Shown: positions 49,785-58,954 of the stretch, in pieces
How positions within the stretch are numbered: the stretch's first letter is position 1
How the letters are laid out: the number at the start of each line of letters is the position of its first letter
Assembly (NCBI GenBank): GCA_964370755.1
Contig: CAYJKL010000003.1
Span: forward strand, 11,066 to 75,065
Length of the DNA: 64,000 nucleotides
Reading direction: 5' to 3'
From: CAKOSP01 sp964370755
GTDB taxonomy: Bacteria > Bacillota_I > Bacilli_A > RF39 > UBA660
The notes under the pieces: model-generated
Seen by the model: only the letters and a program-made list of their open reading frames with translations
What the model was told of the DNA's origin: nothing
The model's database searches: none
Position numbers and translations under genes: made by a program

Positions 49785-51671
49785 ATGGAAATAATTAATA
49801 GTAAAGATATGGAAAGAGTTATTCCTGAGGGGAAAAAAATTGTAAAAACGATCAATGGTATAGATATTTATAACATGAATGTATATGAAAATATAATGTC
49901 AAGAGTTACGAATCATCTAGATGTACCATTTGTTGACTATCACGGAAGAGTATTCACATATGGAGACATACCAAAAAACGTGAATATATATTCAAAAGGA
50001 TTTGATTCATTAAATTTAAAAGAAGGATTTGTAGTTACAACTTCACTTCCGCCAACAGTTGAAAATATATTTTCATTATTATCAATGGAAGATAGAGGTA
50101 TAATAAGTAATAATGTAAACTTTTTATTTCTAAGAAGTGATTTGAAAGAATATACAGATAATAAAAACTCAGATACATTAATTATTCTTGATATGTATTT
50201 ACCTTTCATATCAAACAAGATTAAAGAAACAGGAATTAAAAATATAATTATAGTATCTTTAAATGATTTATTACCAAAAGACCAAAAAGGATTTTATGAT
50301 GATTTAAGAAAGATGCCAGAGAGTATTAGAAAAAAATTTGAAGATAAAAACTTCTTGGAAGATTGTAAGCAAGACATAAAAAAGTTAAAACATATAAATT
50401 TTATCAAAATGAAAGAGTTTATTCGTGCAGGTAAAAATCCATTTAGAAAAATTAAACCAGTTGAGGTAGATATTAATAGGGATAGTATTTACTCCTATAC
50501 AAGTGGAACTACAGGAAAACCTAAGTGTATAGTTTTTAAAGAGTATGCAGCAAATGCCTTGCTAGAAATGCATAATGGGTTAGATTTACATGATAAAATC
50601 GGTGATAGATCGTTGGAAGTGATACCAACATCACATACAACAGGAATGTTTTATGGATTATATTTACTTATGAGTAGATGCAAAACCATGGTTCCTCAAC
50701 CAATATATGACCGTACAACATTTGCATCAGATTTATATAATAAAGATATAAATCACACAGTTGCAGCTGGAAGTTTTTGGATTGAAGCTTGTAATCATAA
50801 GTATAAAAATAAAGACGCGCTAAAAAACATATCAAGAGCTGGATCAGGTGGAGAACCAATTACAATCGGAAACATCAATATGATAAACTCATGGTTAAAA
50901 GAAAATGGTTGTGAGCAAAGAATATCTCTAGGTGGTGGAACTGGAGAACTTGGTTCAAGTATATTTACAAGCTATTACTCACCACTGGGTACTATTACAA
51001 ATGAAACAGGAAAACCAATACCAGGTACAATAGTAAGAATAGTAGAAAATCCATACACAAATAAGGAAGTTGAAATAGGACAAAGAGGTTATCTTCAAGC
51101 ATCTAGTGCAGCTCAAGCAGATAGATACCTAGATAATGAAGAAGCAACTAATAAAGTATGGTTTGAAGAAAATGGTATAATATGGTATAACCCATTTGAT
51201 ATAACAGAACAAAACCCAGTAGATAAAACATATACAATGCTAGGTAGAGATACTGATTGCTACAAAGATGAATTTGGTAACACACAATATCTATTTGATA
51301 TTGAATATTCATTAGATAGTAATGGTCCAATTAAAGAGTGGGAAATATCAAAATTTAAAGATGAAACAAATAATGACCGAGTAGTTGCCCAAATAGTACT
51401 GAAGGACAATGTATTGTTATTAAAAAGTGAAATAGTAAATTATGTATGTTCAAAATATGGAGTATCAGCTGTTAAATTTTATGATGCTTTCACATCGAGT
51501 CAAGTAACTGGTAAACGCAAATATGCAGAACTTGCAGCTGATAATGAAGGTTATTACGCACCATTTAATGAAGATAATTTAATGTACATAGATTATAAAG
51601 GAGAAAATACAACAAAAAAACTAATAAAAAATAGTGAAGTTGATGAGTTATATGTTAAAATAAGAATATAG
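49785..51671 (+). CDS. AMP-forming acyl/aminoacyl ligase (ANL superfamily)
   Basis: 628 residues. The P-loop YTSGTTGKPK (about 237-246), the segment IPTSHTTGMF, GGGTGELG, and the C-terminal lysine region SSQVTGKRKYAEL mark an adenylate-forming enzyme such as an acyl-CoA ligase. The hinge region reads YNPFDITEQ...GRDTD. No carrier-protein domain is attached and no fatty-acid genes are near, so the substrate is unknown. Strong ribosome-binding site AGGAGGG. A membrane hybrid kinase follows after ten bases, an unusual partner. Confidence 0.82.
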   Translation: MEIINSKDMERVIPEGKKIVKTINGIDIYNMNVYENIMSRVTNHLDVPFVDYHGRVFTYGDIPKNVNIYSKGFDSLNLKEGFVVTTSLPPTVENIFSLLSMEDRGIISNNVNFLFLRSDLKEYTDNKNSDTLIILDMYLPFISNKIKETGIKNIIIVSLNDLLPKDQKGFYDDLRKMPESIRKKFEDKNFLEDCKQDIKKLKHINFIKMKEFIRAGKNPFRKIKPVEVDINRDSIYSYTSGTTGKPKCIVFKEYAANALLEMHNGLDLHDKIGDRSLEVIPTSHTTGMFYGLYLLMSRCKTMVPQPIYDRTTFASDLYNKDINHTVAAGSFWIEACNHKYKNKDALKNISRAGSGGEPITIGNINMINSWLKENGCEQRISLGGGTGELGSSIFTSYYSPLGTITNETGKPIPGTIVRIVENPYTNKEVEIGQRGYLQASSAAQADRYLDNEEATNKVWFEENGIIWYNPFDITEQNPVDKTYTMLGRDTDCYKDEFGNTQYLFDIEYSLDSNGPIKEWEISKFKDETNNDRVVAQIVLKDNVLLLKSEIVNYVCSKYGVSAVKFYDAFTSSQVTGKRKYAELAADNEGYYAPFNEDNLMYIDYKGENTTKKLIKNSEVDELYVKIRI

Positions 51672-51681
51672 GTGGTAAAAG

Positions 51682-53502
51682 ATGATAATAAATATTGTTA
51701 GTAGTATAAATTTTTTAATAGTTATTTTTGTATTGTTATATGATTTTTATTCCAAGAAAAGAGTAGATAGTATAGAAAATAAATGTTTTAAAATATTGAC
51801 ATTTGTAAATATTTTAGGACTAGTTATTGATATGACAATATTTTTGTTATTGATAAATGGAGTTGATACTTATATTGTAAATTTTCTAAATGAGTTAGTA
51901 ATGCTATATTATTTAGTATTTATGTATATATTAATTATATATTTTTATGTTATTTCGAATTTAATAACAAAAAAAAATGACAAAAAATTATTAAAATTTA
52001 AATTCAAAATAAAGATATTTTATATTATATCAGCAATTTTAGTAATGGCTTTACCAATAAATTTCATTTCTGAGAATAACTATATTTATCCAACAGGGCC
52101 AAGTGTGATTTTTGCTTATATTGTGGGTGTAATAGGGTTAAGTATTATAGTTTATAATGCACTTAAAAAGAAAGAAAATTTAAATAAAAAAAGTACAATA
52201 ACTATAATTTTAGTAATTATATTTGCAATTTTAAGTGTTATTATACAGTATTATAACCATGATATAATTCTATTAATACCATCACATACAATTGCAATAT
52301 TATTTATATATTTTAGTTTAGAAAATCCAGATTTAAAATTAATTGCTGAACTGAATCTAGCTAAAGATTTAGCAGATAAATCCAATCAAGCAAAGTCAGA
52401 TTTTTTAGCAAGTATGAGTCATGAGATAAGAACGCCTTTAAATGCAATCTATGGTTTAAGTAGCTTAGCCTTAGAAGAATACAAACTAGAAGACAATTTT
52501 AAAGAGGATTTAACAGATATTACAAATGCTTCACAGACATTATTGGAAATCGTAGGAAATGTGTTAGATTTTAATAAAATAGAAACAAATAATGTGGAAA
52601 TTAATGAAGAAAATTATTCTATTATAGACGAAGTAAAAAAAATTATAAAAGTTAATGAATATCGCATCGGTGAAAAAAATATTAAACTTAATTTAGAAAT
52701 AGCCTCGGATGTACCAGAAATATTATTAGGGGATAGGGTACATATTAAACAAATTTTAAATAATTTAGTATCAAATGCAATTAAATATACAGATAGAGGT
52801 TTAGTATCAGTAATTGTAAAATGCATAAATATTAAGGGTGTTTGTACTTTGATTATAACTGTTAATGACACCGGAAAAGGAATAAAATCCGAAAATATCG
52901 AAAAATTATTTAATAAATTCGAAAGATTAGATGCTGAAAAAAACTCAACTGTAGAAGGCACCGGACTTGGGCTAGCTATTACTAAAAATTTAGTAGAATT
53001 ATTAGGTGGAAGAATAAATGTAAAATCAAGCTACGGTCATGGTAGTATGTTTGTGATAAAAATTCCTCAAAAGATAGCAAAATCAGATTATGTAGAAAAA
53101 GAAATCAAAAAAGCAAAAAATATAAAACAATACAAAGTAGTAAAAAAAATATTGATTGTAGATGATAACGAATTAAACATAAAGGTTGCAAAAAACATGT
53201 TAAAAGATTTTAATTATAAAATAGATATTAGCCTAGAAGGAAATGACTGTATAAAAAAAATAGAAGCAGGAAATAAGTATGATTTAATTTTAATGGACAT
53301 AATGATGCCAAATATGTCGGGTTCAGAAGTTCTTAGAAATTTAAAAAAGTTAAAAGATTTCAATACACCAGTAATAGCAGTAACAGCAGATGCATTGTCA
53401 AATTCAGAAAAAATCTATAAAGATGAGGGCTTTGCAGATTATATTTCAAAACCATATAATAAAGATGTAATAAAATCAAAAATAGATAAAATAGATATAT
53501 AA
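51682..53502 (+). CDS. Hybrid membrane histidine kinase with receiver domain
   Basis: 606 residues. About seven N-terminal membrane helices (to about 220), then H-box SMSHEIRTPLNAIYGL, N-box ILNNLVSNAIKYTD, G1 NDTGKGI, G2 GTGLGLAI, and a C-terminal receiver with VDDNELN, phosphoacceptor in LMDIMMPNMSG and SKPY. There is no output domain, so a separate phosphotransfer partner is expected, for example a sporulation-type phosphorelay to Spo0A (speculative). Ribosome-binding site AGGTGG. Same operon as the ligase gene. Confidence 0.9.
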   Translation: MIINIVSSINFLIVIFVLLYDFYSKKRVDSIENKCFKILTFVNILGLVIDMTIFLLLINGVDTYIVNFLNELVMLYYLVFMYILIIYFYVISNLITKKNDKKLLKFKFKIKIFYIISAILVMALPINFISENNYIYPTGPSVIFAYIVGVIGLSIIVYNALKKKENLNKKSTITIILVIIFAILSVIIQYYNHDIILLIPSHTIAILFIYFSLENPDLKLIAELNLAKDLADKSNQAKSDFLASMSHEIRTPLNAIYGLSSLALEEYKLEDNFKEDLTDITNASQTLLEIVGNVLDFNKIETNNVEINEENYSIIDEVKKIIKVNEYRIGEKNIKLNLEIASDVPEILLGDRVHIKQILNNLVSNAIKYTDRGLVSVIVKCINIKGVCTLIITVNDTGKGIKSENIEKLFNKFERLDAEKNSTVEGTGLGLAITKNLVELLGGRINVKSSYGHGSMFVIKIPQKIAKSDYVEKEIKKAKNIKQYKVVKKILIVDDNELNIKVAKNMLKDFNYKIDISLEGNDCIKKIEAGNKYDLILMDIMMPNMSGSEVLRNLKKLKDFNTPVIAVTADALSNSEKIYKDEGFADYISKPYNKDVIKSKIDKIDI

Positions 53503-53505
53503 ATA

Positions 53506-53534
53506 TTGACAAATATGTTACTAAATTATATAAT
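53506..53534 (+). promoter_or_regulatory. Promoter of attenuator-MFS unit
   Basis: TTGACA (53506-53511), 17 bases, TATAAT (53529-53534): perfect consensus and spacing. Confidence 0.85.
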
Positions 53535-53540
53535 TTAGTT

Positions 53541-53638
53541 AGTGAGGAGATATAAGTTTTAAATAGGCGAGCTATCTCAGGTATAAAACCTACACGCAAA
53601 ATGCGGAGTCACAATATAAGGTGATTGCGTATTTTTTT
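53541..53638 (+). promoter_or_regulatory. Transcription attenuator / riboswitch-like leader of MFS gene
   Basis: A terminator stem of about twelve pairs (53601-53612 with 53621-53632, one mismatch) is followed by seven T. Its 5' arm also pairs in CGCA-aaa-TGCG (53595-53605), which would prevent the terminator. Upstream hairpins are GAGATA/TATCTC (53547-53578) and AGGT/ACCT (53579-53591). The two exclusive folds indicate ligand- or ribosome-controlled readthrough. I cannot match it to a known riboswitch. Confidence 0.7.
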
Positions 53639-53672
53639 ATACAAAATTATCTAAAAAAGAAAGGAGGAAATT

Positions 53673-54857
53673 ATGAAAAAATCAAAAGAAGCAAATTATA
53701 TACTAAAAAATTATAAGTATTATTTGTTCTGTAAAAGTTCTATATGGGTAGCTCCAATTATTACAATATTTTATATCCTTAATAACTTAAGTTTTACAGA
53801 AATATTCATTATAGCAAGTTATTATCAAATAGCAGTAGCATTTTTTGAAGTACCTACTGGTGCATTTGCAGATAGATACGGACATAAAAAGAGCGTTTTA
53901 CTTGGTCTTATATTAATAGCAGTTAGTTTATGTTTATATCCATTATATTCTTCATTTTGGTACTTTATTGCAATTGAAACAATTCTTGCAGTAGGTGCTA
54001 CTCTTATAAGTGGAGCAGATGAAGCATTATTTTATGACACACTTAAAGAAGATGGCAGGGAAAAAGAATATGCCAAAATAAAAGGTATAGCTAGACAGTA
54101 TGTATTTTTATCTCAGTTAATAGGGTCTATTATTGCATCGCTATTATATACAATTAATCCTAAATTACCATTTTTCATATCTGGTACTATTATATTTATA
54201 GCATTTCTAATATTTGCTAAATTTAAGGAAATAAAACATAGTAGTACTGCAAACATTACAAGTGAAAAGTATATTACTCAAATTAAAGAAAGTGGTAAAT
54301 ATATTTACAAGCACAAAAAACTTAGAACTGTTATTATATATGCTGCACTTATTAATATGACATATGCATCACTTATTCATACATATGCACCATATTTTAT
54401 AAGTGTGGGAGTAGATGAAAAGTATTTTGGTATAATATTTGCAATATTTAATGTAGTAGCGTTGTTAGCATCCAGATATAATGGATTATATATTGAAAAA
54501 ACAAAACCATATACATTAATTATACTAGGGATAATACTAATTATTTCTTATATGATTTTAGGATTTGTAACAATAAAAATAGGTATTATAGGAATACTTT
54601 TACAACAAATATATCGTGGTATATCGGCGACAACATTCCAAAAGTATATTAATAAATATTCTCCATCTGAAAAAAGAGCAACCATACTGTCATATCATAG
54701 TCTAGTTGTAACATTAATTGGTGGATCATTTGGTATATTAACAGGAATTATGATTGATAACTTAAATATAAATAGTGCATATTTAATAATCGGAGCAATA
54801 ACAATAATAATTACTGTAACTATGTTTTACTATTTAAATAAAAATTTAAGTAACTAG
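53673..54857 (+). CDS. MFS efflux transporter
   Basis: 394 residues with about twelve membrane helices. The motif GAFADRYGHKKSVLLG (about 65-80) is MFS motif A, preceded by FFEVPT. Proteins of this form are often drug or metabolite exporters. Ribosome-binding site AAAGGAGG. Expression depends on the leader attenuator. Substrate unknown; a toxic compound that induces readthrough would fit. Confidence 0.88.
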   Translation: MKKSKEANYILKNYKYYLFCKSSIWVAPIITIFYILNNLSFTEIFIIASYYQIAVAFFEVPTGAFADRYGHKKSVLLGLILIAVSLCLYPLYSSFWYFIAIETILAVGATLISGADEALFYDTLKEDGREKEYAKIKGIARQYVFLSQLIGSIIASLLYTINPKLPFFISGTIIFIAFLIFAKFKEIKHSSTANITSEKYITQIKESGKYIYKHKKLRTVIIYAALINMTYASLIHTYAPYFISVGVDEKYFGIIFAIFNVVALLASRYNGLYIEKTKPYTLIILGIILIISYMILGFVTIKIGIIGILLQQIYRGISATTFQKYINKYSPSEKRATILSYHSLVVTLIGGSFGILTGIMIDNLNINSAYLIIGAITIIITVTMFYYLNKNLSN

Positions 54858-54879
54858 AATGCCTCAAGCATTCTTTTTA
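54856..54879 (+). terminator. Intrinsic terminator after MFS gene
   Basis: AGAATGC/GCATTCT hairpin with a CTCAA loop, then five T. It includes the stop codon. Confidence 0.85.
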
Positions 54880-54945
54880 TTTATAATCTTATGGACTTAT
54901 TATAGACAATTTGGTAAAATAATAATAGAAAGAAAAAGTGATAAT

Positions 54946-55782
54946 ATGAGTGAAAAAGAATTAGATTCAAGCACAAATAACTATATTGAAATACCAGAAA
55001 GTAAATATAATATTAAAAAATCAAAATGGGACATGGCTATTGGGCTACAAGAAGTAGATAACCTAAGTCCGTCTGAATATTTAGAAGAGTTACTAGATGA
55101 AAATATAAAAGGTGAAATATCCGTAGATGATATTAAAAATTGTTTACGTAACTACTACGAAGAAAAAGAAAAAAATGGTACTTTTGATGAAAAAAGATTC
55201 GAGTGTGACTTTGTTTCAACTAGAATTGTAGAATTATTAAATGAAGATTATTTTGAATTAAGTGTAGATTACTTCAAATATATACATAAGTATTTGTTTC
55301 AAGATATATATGACTTTGCTGGAAATTTTAGAGAAATTGATATTAGTAAAAAAGAAAAAATATTAAATAATGATACTGTATTATATGGAGATAAAAGTAT
55401 GTTAAATGAATCTTTGATATATGATTTATCAATGGAAAAAGAAAAAAATTATATTGAAGAGGGGATAGTTAGTTTAATAAATGGTATAACAAAATTTACA
55501 TCTGATATTTGGCAAATACATCCATTTAGGGAAGGTAACACTAGAACAACGGCTGTATTTATTCAAAAATATTTAATAAATTTAAACTACAAAGTTAATA
55601 ACTCAGTATTTAAGGAAAAATCAACATATTATAGAAATGCCTTAGTAAGAAGCTGTTATACAAACTATGAGAAGAGTATTAAAGAAGATTATACTTTTTT
55701 AACTAAATTTTATGAAAACATAATTCTAGGTAAAAATCATGAACTTCACTCAGAAGATTTAATAGTTACTAAGTTATTTTAA
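54946..55782 (+). CDS. Fic-domain protein (putative AMPylase)
   Basis: 278 residues. The Fic motif is exact, HPFREGNTRT, preceded by IWQI and followed by VFIQKYL. Upstream are STRIVELLNED and HKYLFQDIYDFAGNFREIDI, typical of full-length Fic proteins. Fic enzymes transfer AMP, or another nucleotide part, to a protein hydroxyl. A clear inhibitory (S/T)xxxE(G/N) helix is not seen (TRIVEL lacks the final Gly/Asn) and there is no adjacent small antitoxin gene. ATG 54946 is chosen, since upstream codons overlap the MFS terminator. Confidence 0.85.
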   Translation: MSEKELDSSTNNYIEIPESKYNIKKSKWDMAIGLQEVDNLSPSEYLEELLDENIKGEISVDDIKNCLRNYYEEKEKNGTFDEKRFECDFVSTRIVELLNEDYFELSVDYFKYIHKYLFQDIYDFAGNFREIDISKKEKILNNDTVLYGDKSMLNESLIYDLSMEKEKNYIEEGIVSLINGITKFTSDIWQIHPFREGNTRTTAVFIQKYLINLNYKVNNSVFKEKSTYYRNALVRSCYTNYEKSIKEDYTFLTKFYENIILGKNHELHSEDLIVTKLF

Positions 55783-55815
55783 TATAGCATTTTTAAGTTA
55801 TAACAAGGAGAAATT

Positions 55816-56223
55816 ATGATAATAGAAAATAAGTTAACAATAGAAGAATTTAAAGAAATGTTAATATCTGTAAACTGGAAAATACCAAGTGACAGACAAC
55901 TTTTAAATGGAGTTAATAATAGTATTACTACAAAATATGTAATAGATGGTGAAATAGTAGGAATGGCTAGAGCAATTACAGATCACGGAGGGTCAGCGTT
56001 AATTGCAGATGTAATAGTAAAACCAAACTTTCAAAGTAAAGGTGTAGGAAGAAAATTAATAGAAAACTTAATTAAGCAGTTAAATGAAACGCTACTAGAA
56101 AATGAAAAAATGATAGTAGAATTAGTATGTACAAATCATAATTCAAACTTTTATAATAAGTTTGGGTTTAAATCTAAAGAAAATGTAGTAGAAGCAGGAA
56201 TGTTCATGTGGTTAAAGAAATAG
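55816..56223 (+). CDS. GNAT-family N-acetyltransferase
   Basis: 135 residues. Acetyl-CoA binding motif A is VKPNFQSKGVGRKLIENL (about 76-93); the end FYNKFGFKSKE is the usual last strand. It would acetylate a small molecule or protein, substrate unknown. Ribosome-binding site AAGGAG. Transcribed after the Fic gene, with its own terminator. Confidence 0.87.
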   Translation: MIIENKLTIEEFKEMLISVNWKIPSDRQLLNGVNNSITTKYVIDGEIVGMARAITDHGGSALIADVIVKPNFQSKGVGRKLIENLIKQLNETLLENEKMIVELVCTNHNSNFYNKFGFKSKENVVEAGMFMWLKK

Positions 56224-56244
56224 AATAGAAATATTCTTTTTTTA
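56222..56244 (+). terminator. Intrinsic terminator after GNAT gene
   Basis: AGAATA/TATTCT hairpin followed by seven T. Confidence 0.65.
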
Positions 56245-56276
56245 ATTTACAGTCATATAATTTTTTAGGAGATTTT

Positions 56277-57314
56277 ATGAAAAAAATAGTTTTATTAGTT
56301 TTATTAATTATACCAATTAATATAAATGCTATAAGTGCATCTAGTTATATCATTATGGATCAAAATACAAATAATGTTTTAAAAGGAAGTAACATTAACG
56401 AAAGTTATTTAATAGCAAGCATTACTAAAATAATGACTGCTATTGTAGTTATAGAAAATGTAGAAGATTTGGATAAAGAAATTACAGTTGATGAAGAAGT
56501 ATTAAAAGCATATGGTAGTGCTATATATATTGAAGTTGGAGAAAAACTAACTATCAGAGACTTATTATATGGACTTATGCTAAGAAGTGGAAATGATGCA
56601 GCTATTGTTCTTGCAAATGAAGTGTCAGGTTCTATGGAAGAGTTTGCCTCTCTTATGAATGAAACTGTAAAAAAGTTAGATTTAGAAGATACAATTTTCC
56701 ATAATTCACATGGTCTAGAAGATTCAAATGGTGAAAATAAGTCTAGTACATATGATATGGCGGTAATAACAAGTTATGCTATGGAAAATACTGATTTTAA
56801 AAAGATAAGTGGTTCAGAAAATTACACAGTAAAATCAAATTATAAATCTTATTCTTGGGCAAATAAAAATAAACTATTAGGAAAATATGATTATATAACA
56901 GGAGGAAAAACTGGTTATACTGAAAAAGCAGGAAGAACACTGGTAACAACAGCATCAAAAGACGGTATGGATCTTGTTGTAGTAACAATAAATGATGGGA
57001 ATGACTGGAATGACCATATTTCATTATATGAAGAAGTATTCTCTTCTTATATAAACTACAAAATATTAGATAAAAATATAGTAGCGCCCAAAGAAAATAT
57101 TTATATAAAAAATGATTATAATATGCTAATTAAAAAAGATGATAAAGAAAACTTAGAAATTAAATATGAATTATTTAATAAGCCAGTAGGTACAGTCGTA
57201 GGATTAGCAAAAGTCTATTATAATGAAAAACTAGTTCATGAAGAAAATTTATATAAAAATGAAGAATCATTATCATGGTGGCAAAAACTTGTAGGGTGGT
57301 TTAAATCATGGTGA
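56277..57314 (+). CDS. dacB: Sporulation D-alanyl-D-alanine carboxypeptidase (DacB type)
   Basis: 345 residues with a signal peptide (about 1-18, ending INA). SxxK as ASITK, SGN as RSGNDA, KTG as GGKTGYT. The C-terminal amphipathic helix SLSWWQKLVGWFKSW anchors it on the membrane. Adjacent spmA and spmB identify it as the spore-cortex enzyme DacB, which lowers cortex cross-linking. Ribosome-binding site AGGAG. CATATAAT (56254-56261) just upstream matches both a sigma-A -10 and the sigma-E form CATAnnnT. It overlaps spmA by seven bases. Confidence 0.9.
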   Translation: MKKIVLLVLLIIPININAISASSYIIMDQNTNNVLKGSNINESYLIASITKIMTAIVVIENVEDLDKEITVDEEVLKAYGSAIYIEVGEKLTIRDLLYGLMLRSGNDAAIVLANEVSGSMEEFASLMNETVKKLDLEDTIFHNSHGLEDSNGENKSSTYDMAVITSYAMENTDFKKISGSENYTVKSNYKSYSWANKNKLLGKYDYITGGKTGYTEKAGRTLVTTASKDGMDLVVVTINDGNDWNDHISLYEEVFSSYINYKILDKNIVAPKENIYIKNDYNMLIKKDDKENLEIKYELFNKPVGTVVGLAKVYYNEKLVHEENLYKNEESLSWWQKLVGWFKSW

Positions 57315-57889
57315 ATATAGTTTGGGCATCTTTAATAGTTATAGGCGTTTTTTATAGTGTAACATCTGGTAATTTAGAAGGACTAAATACAAGTATATTA
57401 ACTAATGGAAATGAAGCAGTAGAATTAATAATAGCAATACTTCCAATAATAGTTATTTGGACAGGAATCATGAGGATAGCAGAAGAAAGTGGTCTTTTAA
57501 TTAAAATTGCTAAAATATTTAGACCTATACTGAAAATTTTATTTCCAAAAGTTCCAAAAGATAATCCAGCACTTGGTTATATAGCATCAAATGTAGCAGC
57601 AAATATGCTTGGTCTTGGTAGTGCAGCAACACCTTTTGGTCTTAAAGCAATGAATGAACTTCAAAAAATAAATCCTAAAAAAGATACAGCCTCATCATCA
57701 ATGATTACTTTCTTAGTATTAAATACAGGTGGTGTAACTATAATACCTACTACAGTAATAGCTTTAAGAATAGCAGCTGGAAGCACCAATGCATCTGCAA
57801 TAATAATTCCGGCAATTTTAGCAACACTTATATCTAACTTTCTTGGTTTGTTCTTAGATTATTTAATAAGGAGAAAAAATGGTGAGTAA
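57308..57889 (+). CDS. spmA: Spore maturation protein A
   Basis: 193-residue membrane protein of the nucleoside-recognition (Gate) family. Conserved: MVNIVWASLIVIGVFYS at the start, GIMRIAEESGL, DNPALGYIASNVAANMLGLG and FLVLNTGGVTIIPTTVIALR. SpmA and SpmB take part in spore core dehydration. Overlaps dacB and spmB, as in the Bacillus dacB-spmA-spmB operon. Confidence 0.95.
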   Translation: MVNIVWASLIVIGVFYSVTSGNLEGLNTSILTNGNEAVELIIAILPIIVIWTGIMRIAEESGLLIKIAKIFRPILKILFPKVPKDNPALGYIASNVAANMLGLGSAATPFGLKAMNELQKINPKKDTASSSMITFLVLNTGGVTIIPTTVIALRIAAGSTNASAIIIPAILATLISNFLGLFLDYLIRRKNGE

Positions 57890-58400
57890 TTTTTCAAACA
57901 TAATTATACCAACATTTATAGTAATTATTGTACTTTATGGACTTAAGAAAAAAATAAATATTTACGACTCATTCTTAGAAGGTGCAAAAGAAGGTATGAG
58001 TTTAACATTTAGTATTTTCCCTACAATTATAGCTATGATATTTGCAATCAATATATTTTTAGATAGTGGAGTATTACTTGCCGTGACAAACTCTTTTATT
58101 CCAATTTTAAGAAGTTTAAATATACCGATAGAAATACTTCCAATGGCTCTTTTAAGACCTATATCAGGAGCTGCAACTCTTAGTATTATGAATGATATAT
58201 TACTTAAATATGGACCGGATTCATTTGCAGGAAATCTAGCTTCAATAATGCAAGGATGCACAGATACAACTCTTTATGTTATAGCCCTGTATTTTAGTAG
58301 TGTTAAAATATTTAAAACTAGATATGCTTTAAAAGTAGGCTTGTTTGCAGATTTTATGGGTTTAACTCTTTCTATAATTATAACAAATATTTTCTTTTAG
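57879..58400 (+). CDS. spmB: Spore maturation protein B
   Basis: 173-residue membrane protein, Gate family. YDSFLEGAKEGMSLTFSIFP, MALLRPISGAATLSIMND and GNLASIMQGCTDTTLYVIAL are SpmB signatures. Starts 11 bases inside spmA, with AAGGAG upstream. Last gene of the operon. Confidence 0.95.
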   Translation: MVSNFSNIIIPTFIVIIVLYGLKKKINIYDSFLEGAKEGMSLTFSIFPTIIAMIFAINIFLDSGVLLAVTNSFIPILRSLNIPIEILPMALLRPISGAATLSIMNDILLKYGPDSFAGNLASIMQGCTDTTLYVIALYFSSVKIFKTRYALKVGLFADFMGLTLSIIITNIFF

Positions 58401-58439
58401 ATAAATGTTATGCTATACTAATAATTATTAGGAGAAGTT

Positions 58440-58904
58440 ATGTCAAAAGTTAGTAATATATTATTGATGATCGAGTATATGAGTACAGGTAGAAAATACT
58501 CAGTTAAAGAACTTGCAGATATTCTTGAAGTCTCAACTCGTATGATTAGAGTATATAAAGAGGACCTAGAAAAAGCAGGAATATACTTAGATACAATAAA
58601 AGGTCCCTATGGTGGCTATGTATTAAATCAAAAAGTAAGCATGCCAAAAAGATTCATAGAACGAGAAAATATTGAAATAAAAAATAAAGATATATACAAT
58701 ATACTGGCAAAAGCGATCAAAAATAAAAGTAAGTGTTACATCGAATATTATACAAAGTCAAATGAAATAACAAAAAGAGATATTTACCCATATGAATTAT
58801 TTTTATTAAATAATAAATGGGGTGTAGCAGCTTTTTGTAATTTAAGAAATGAAGTAAGACATTTTTACCTAGATAGAATAAAACTAATAAATATTAATAA
58901 GTGA
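58440..58904 (+). CDS. HTH-WYL transcriptional regulator (short)
   Basis: 154 residues. N-terminal HTH_11-type domain (SVKELADILEVSTRMIRVYK) and a short WYL domain (CYIEYYTKSNEITKRDIYPYELFLLNNKWGVAAF...RHFYLDRI). Usual WYL regulators are about 300 residues; here the C-terminal dimer part is missing, so it is a minimal or trimmed form. WYL domains sense nucleic acids or nucleotides. Target unknown. Ribosome-binding site AGGAGAAG. Confidence 0.82.
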   Translation: MSKVSNILLMIEYMSTGRKYSVKELADILEVSTRMIRVYKEDLEKAGIYLDTIKGPYGGYVLNQKVSMPKRFIERENIEIKNKDIYNILAKAIKNKSKCYIEYYTKSNEITKRDIYPYELFLLNNKWGVAAFCNLRNEVRHFYLDRIKLININK

Positions 58905-58954
58905 CAAATATATTTCCTCTTTAAATGCTAATATGTATTTAAGGAGGATTTTTT

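Noticed and set aside
53541..53600. Leader peptide for ribosome-mediated attenuation
   Set aside because: GAGGAG is present but no ATG, GTG or TTG follows at suitable distance in a short open frame.
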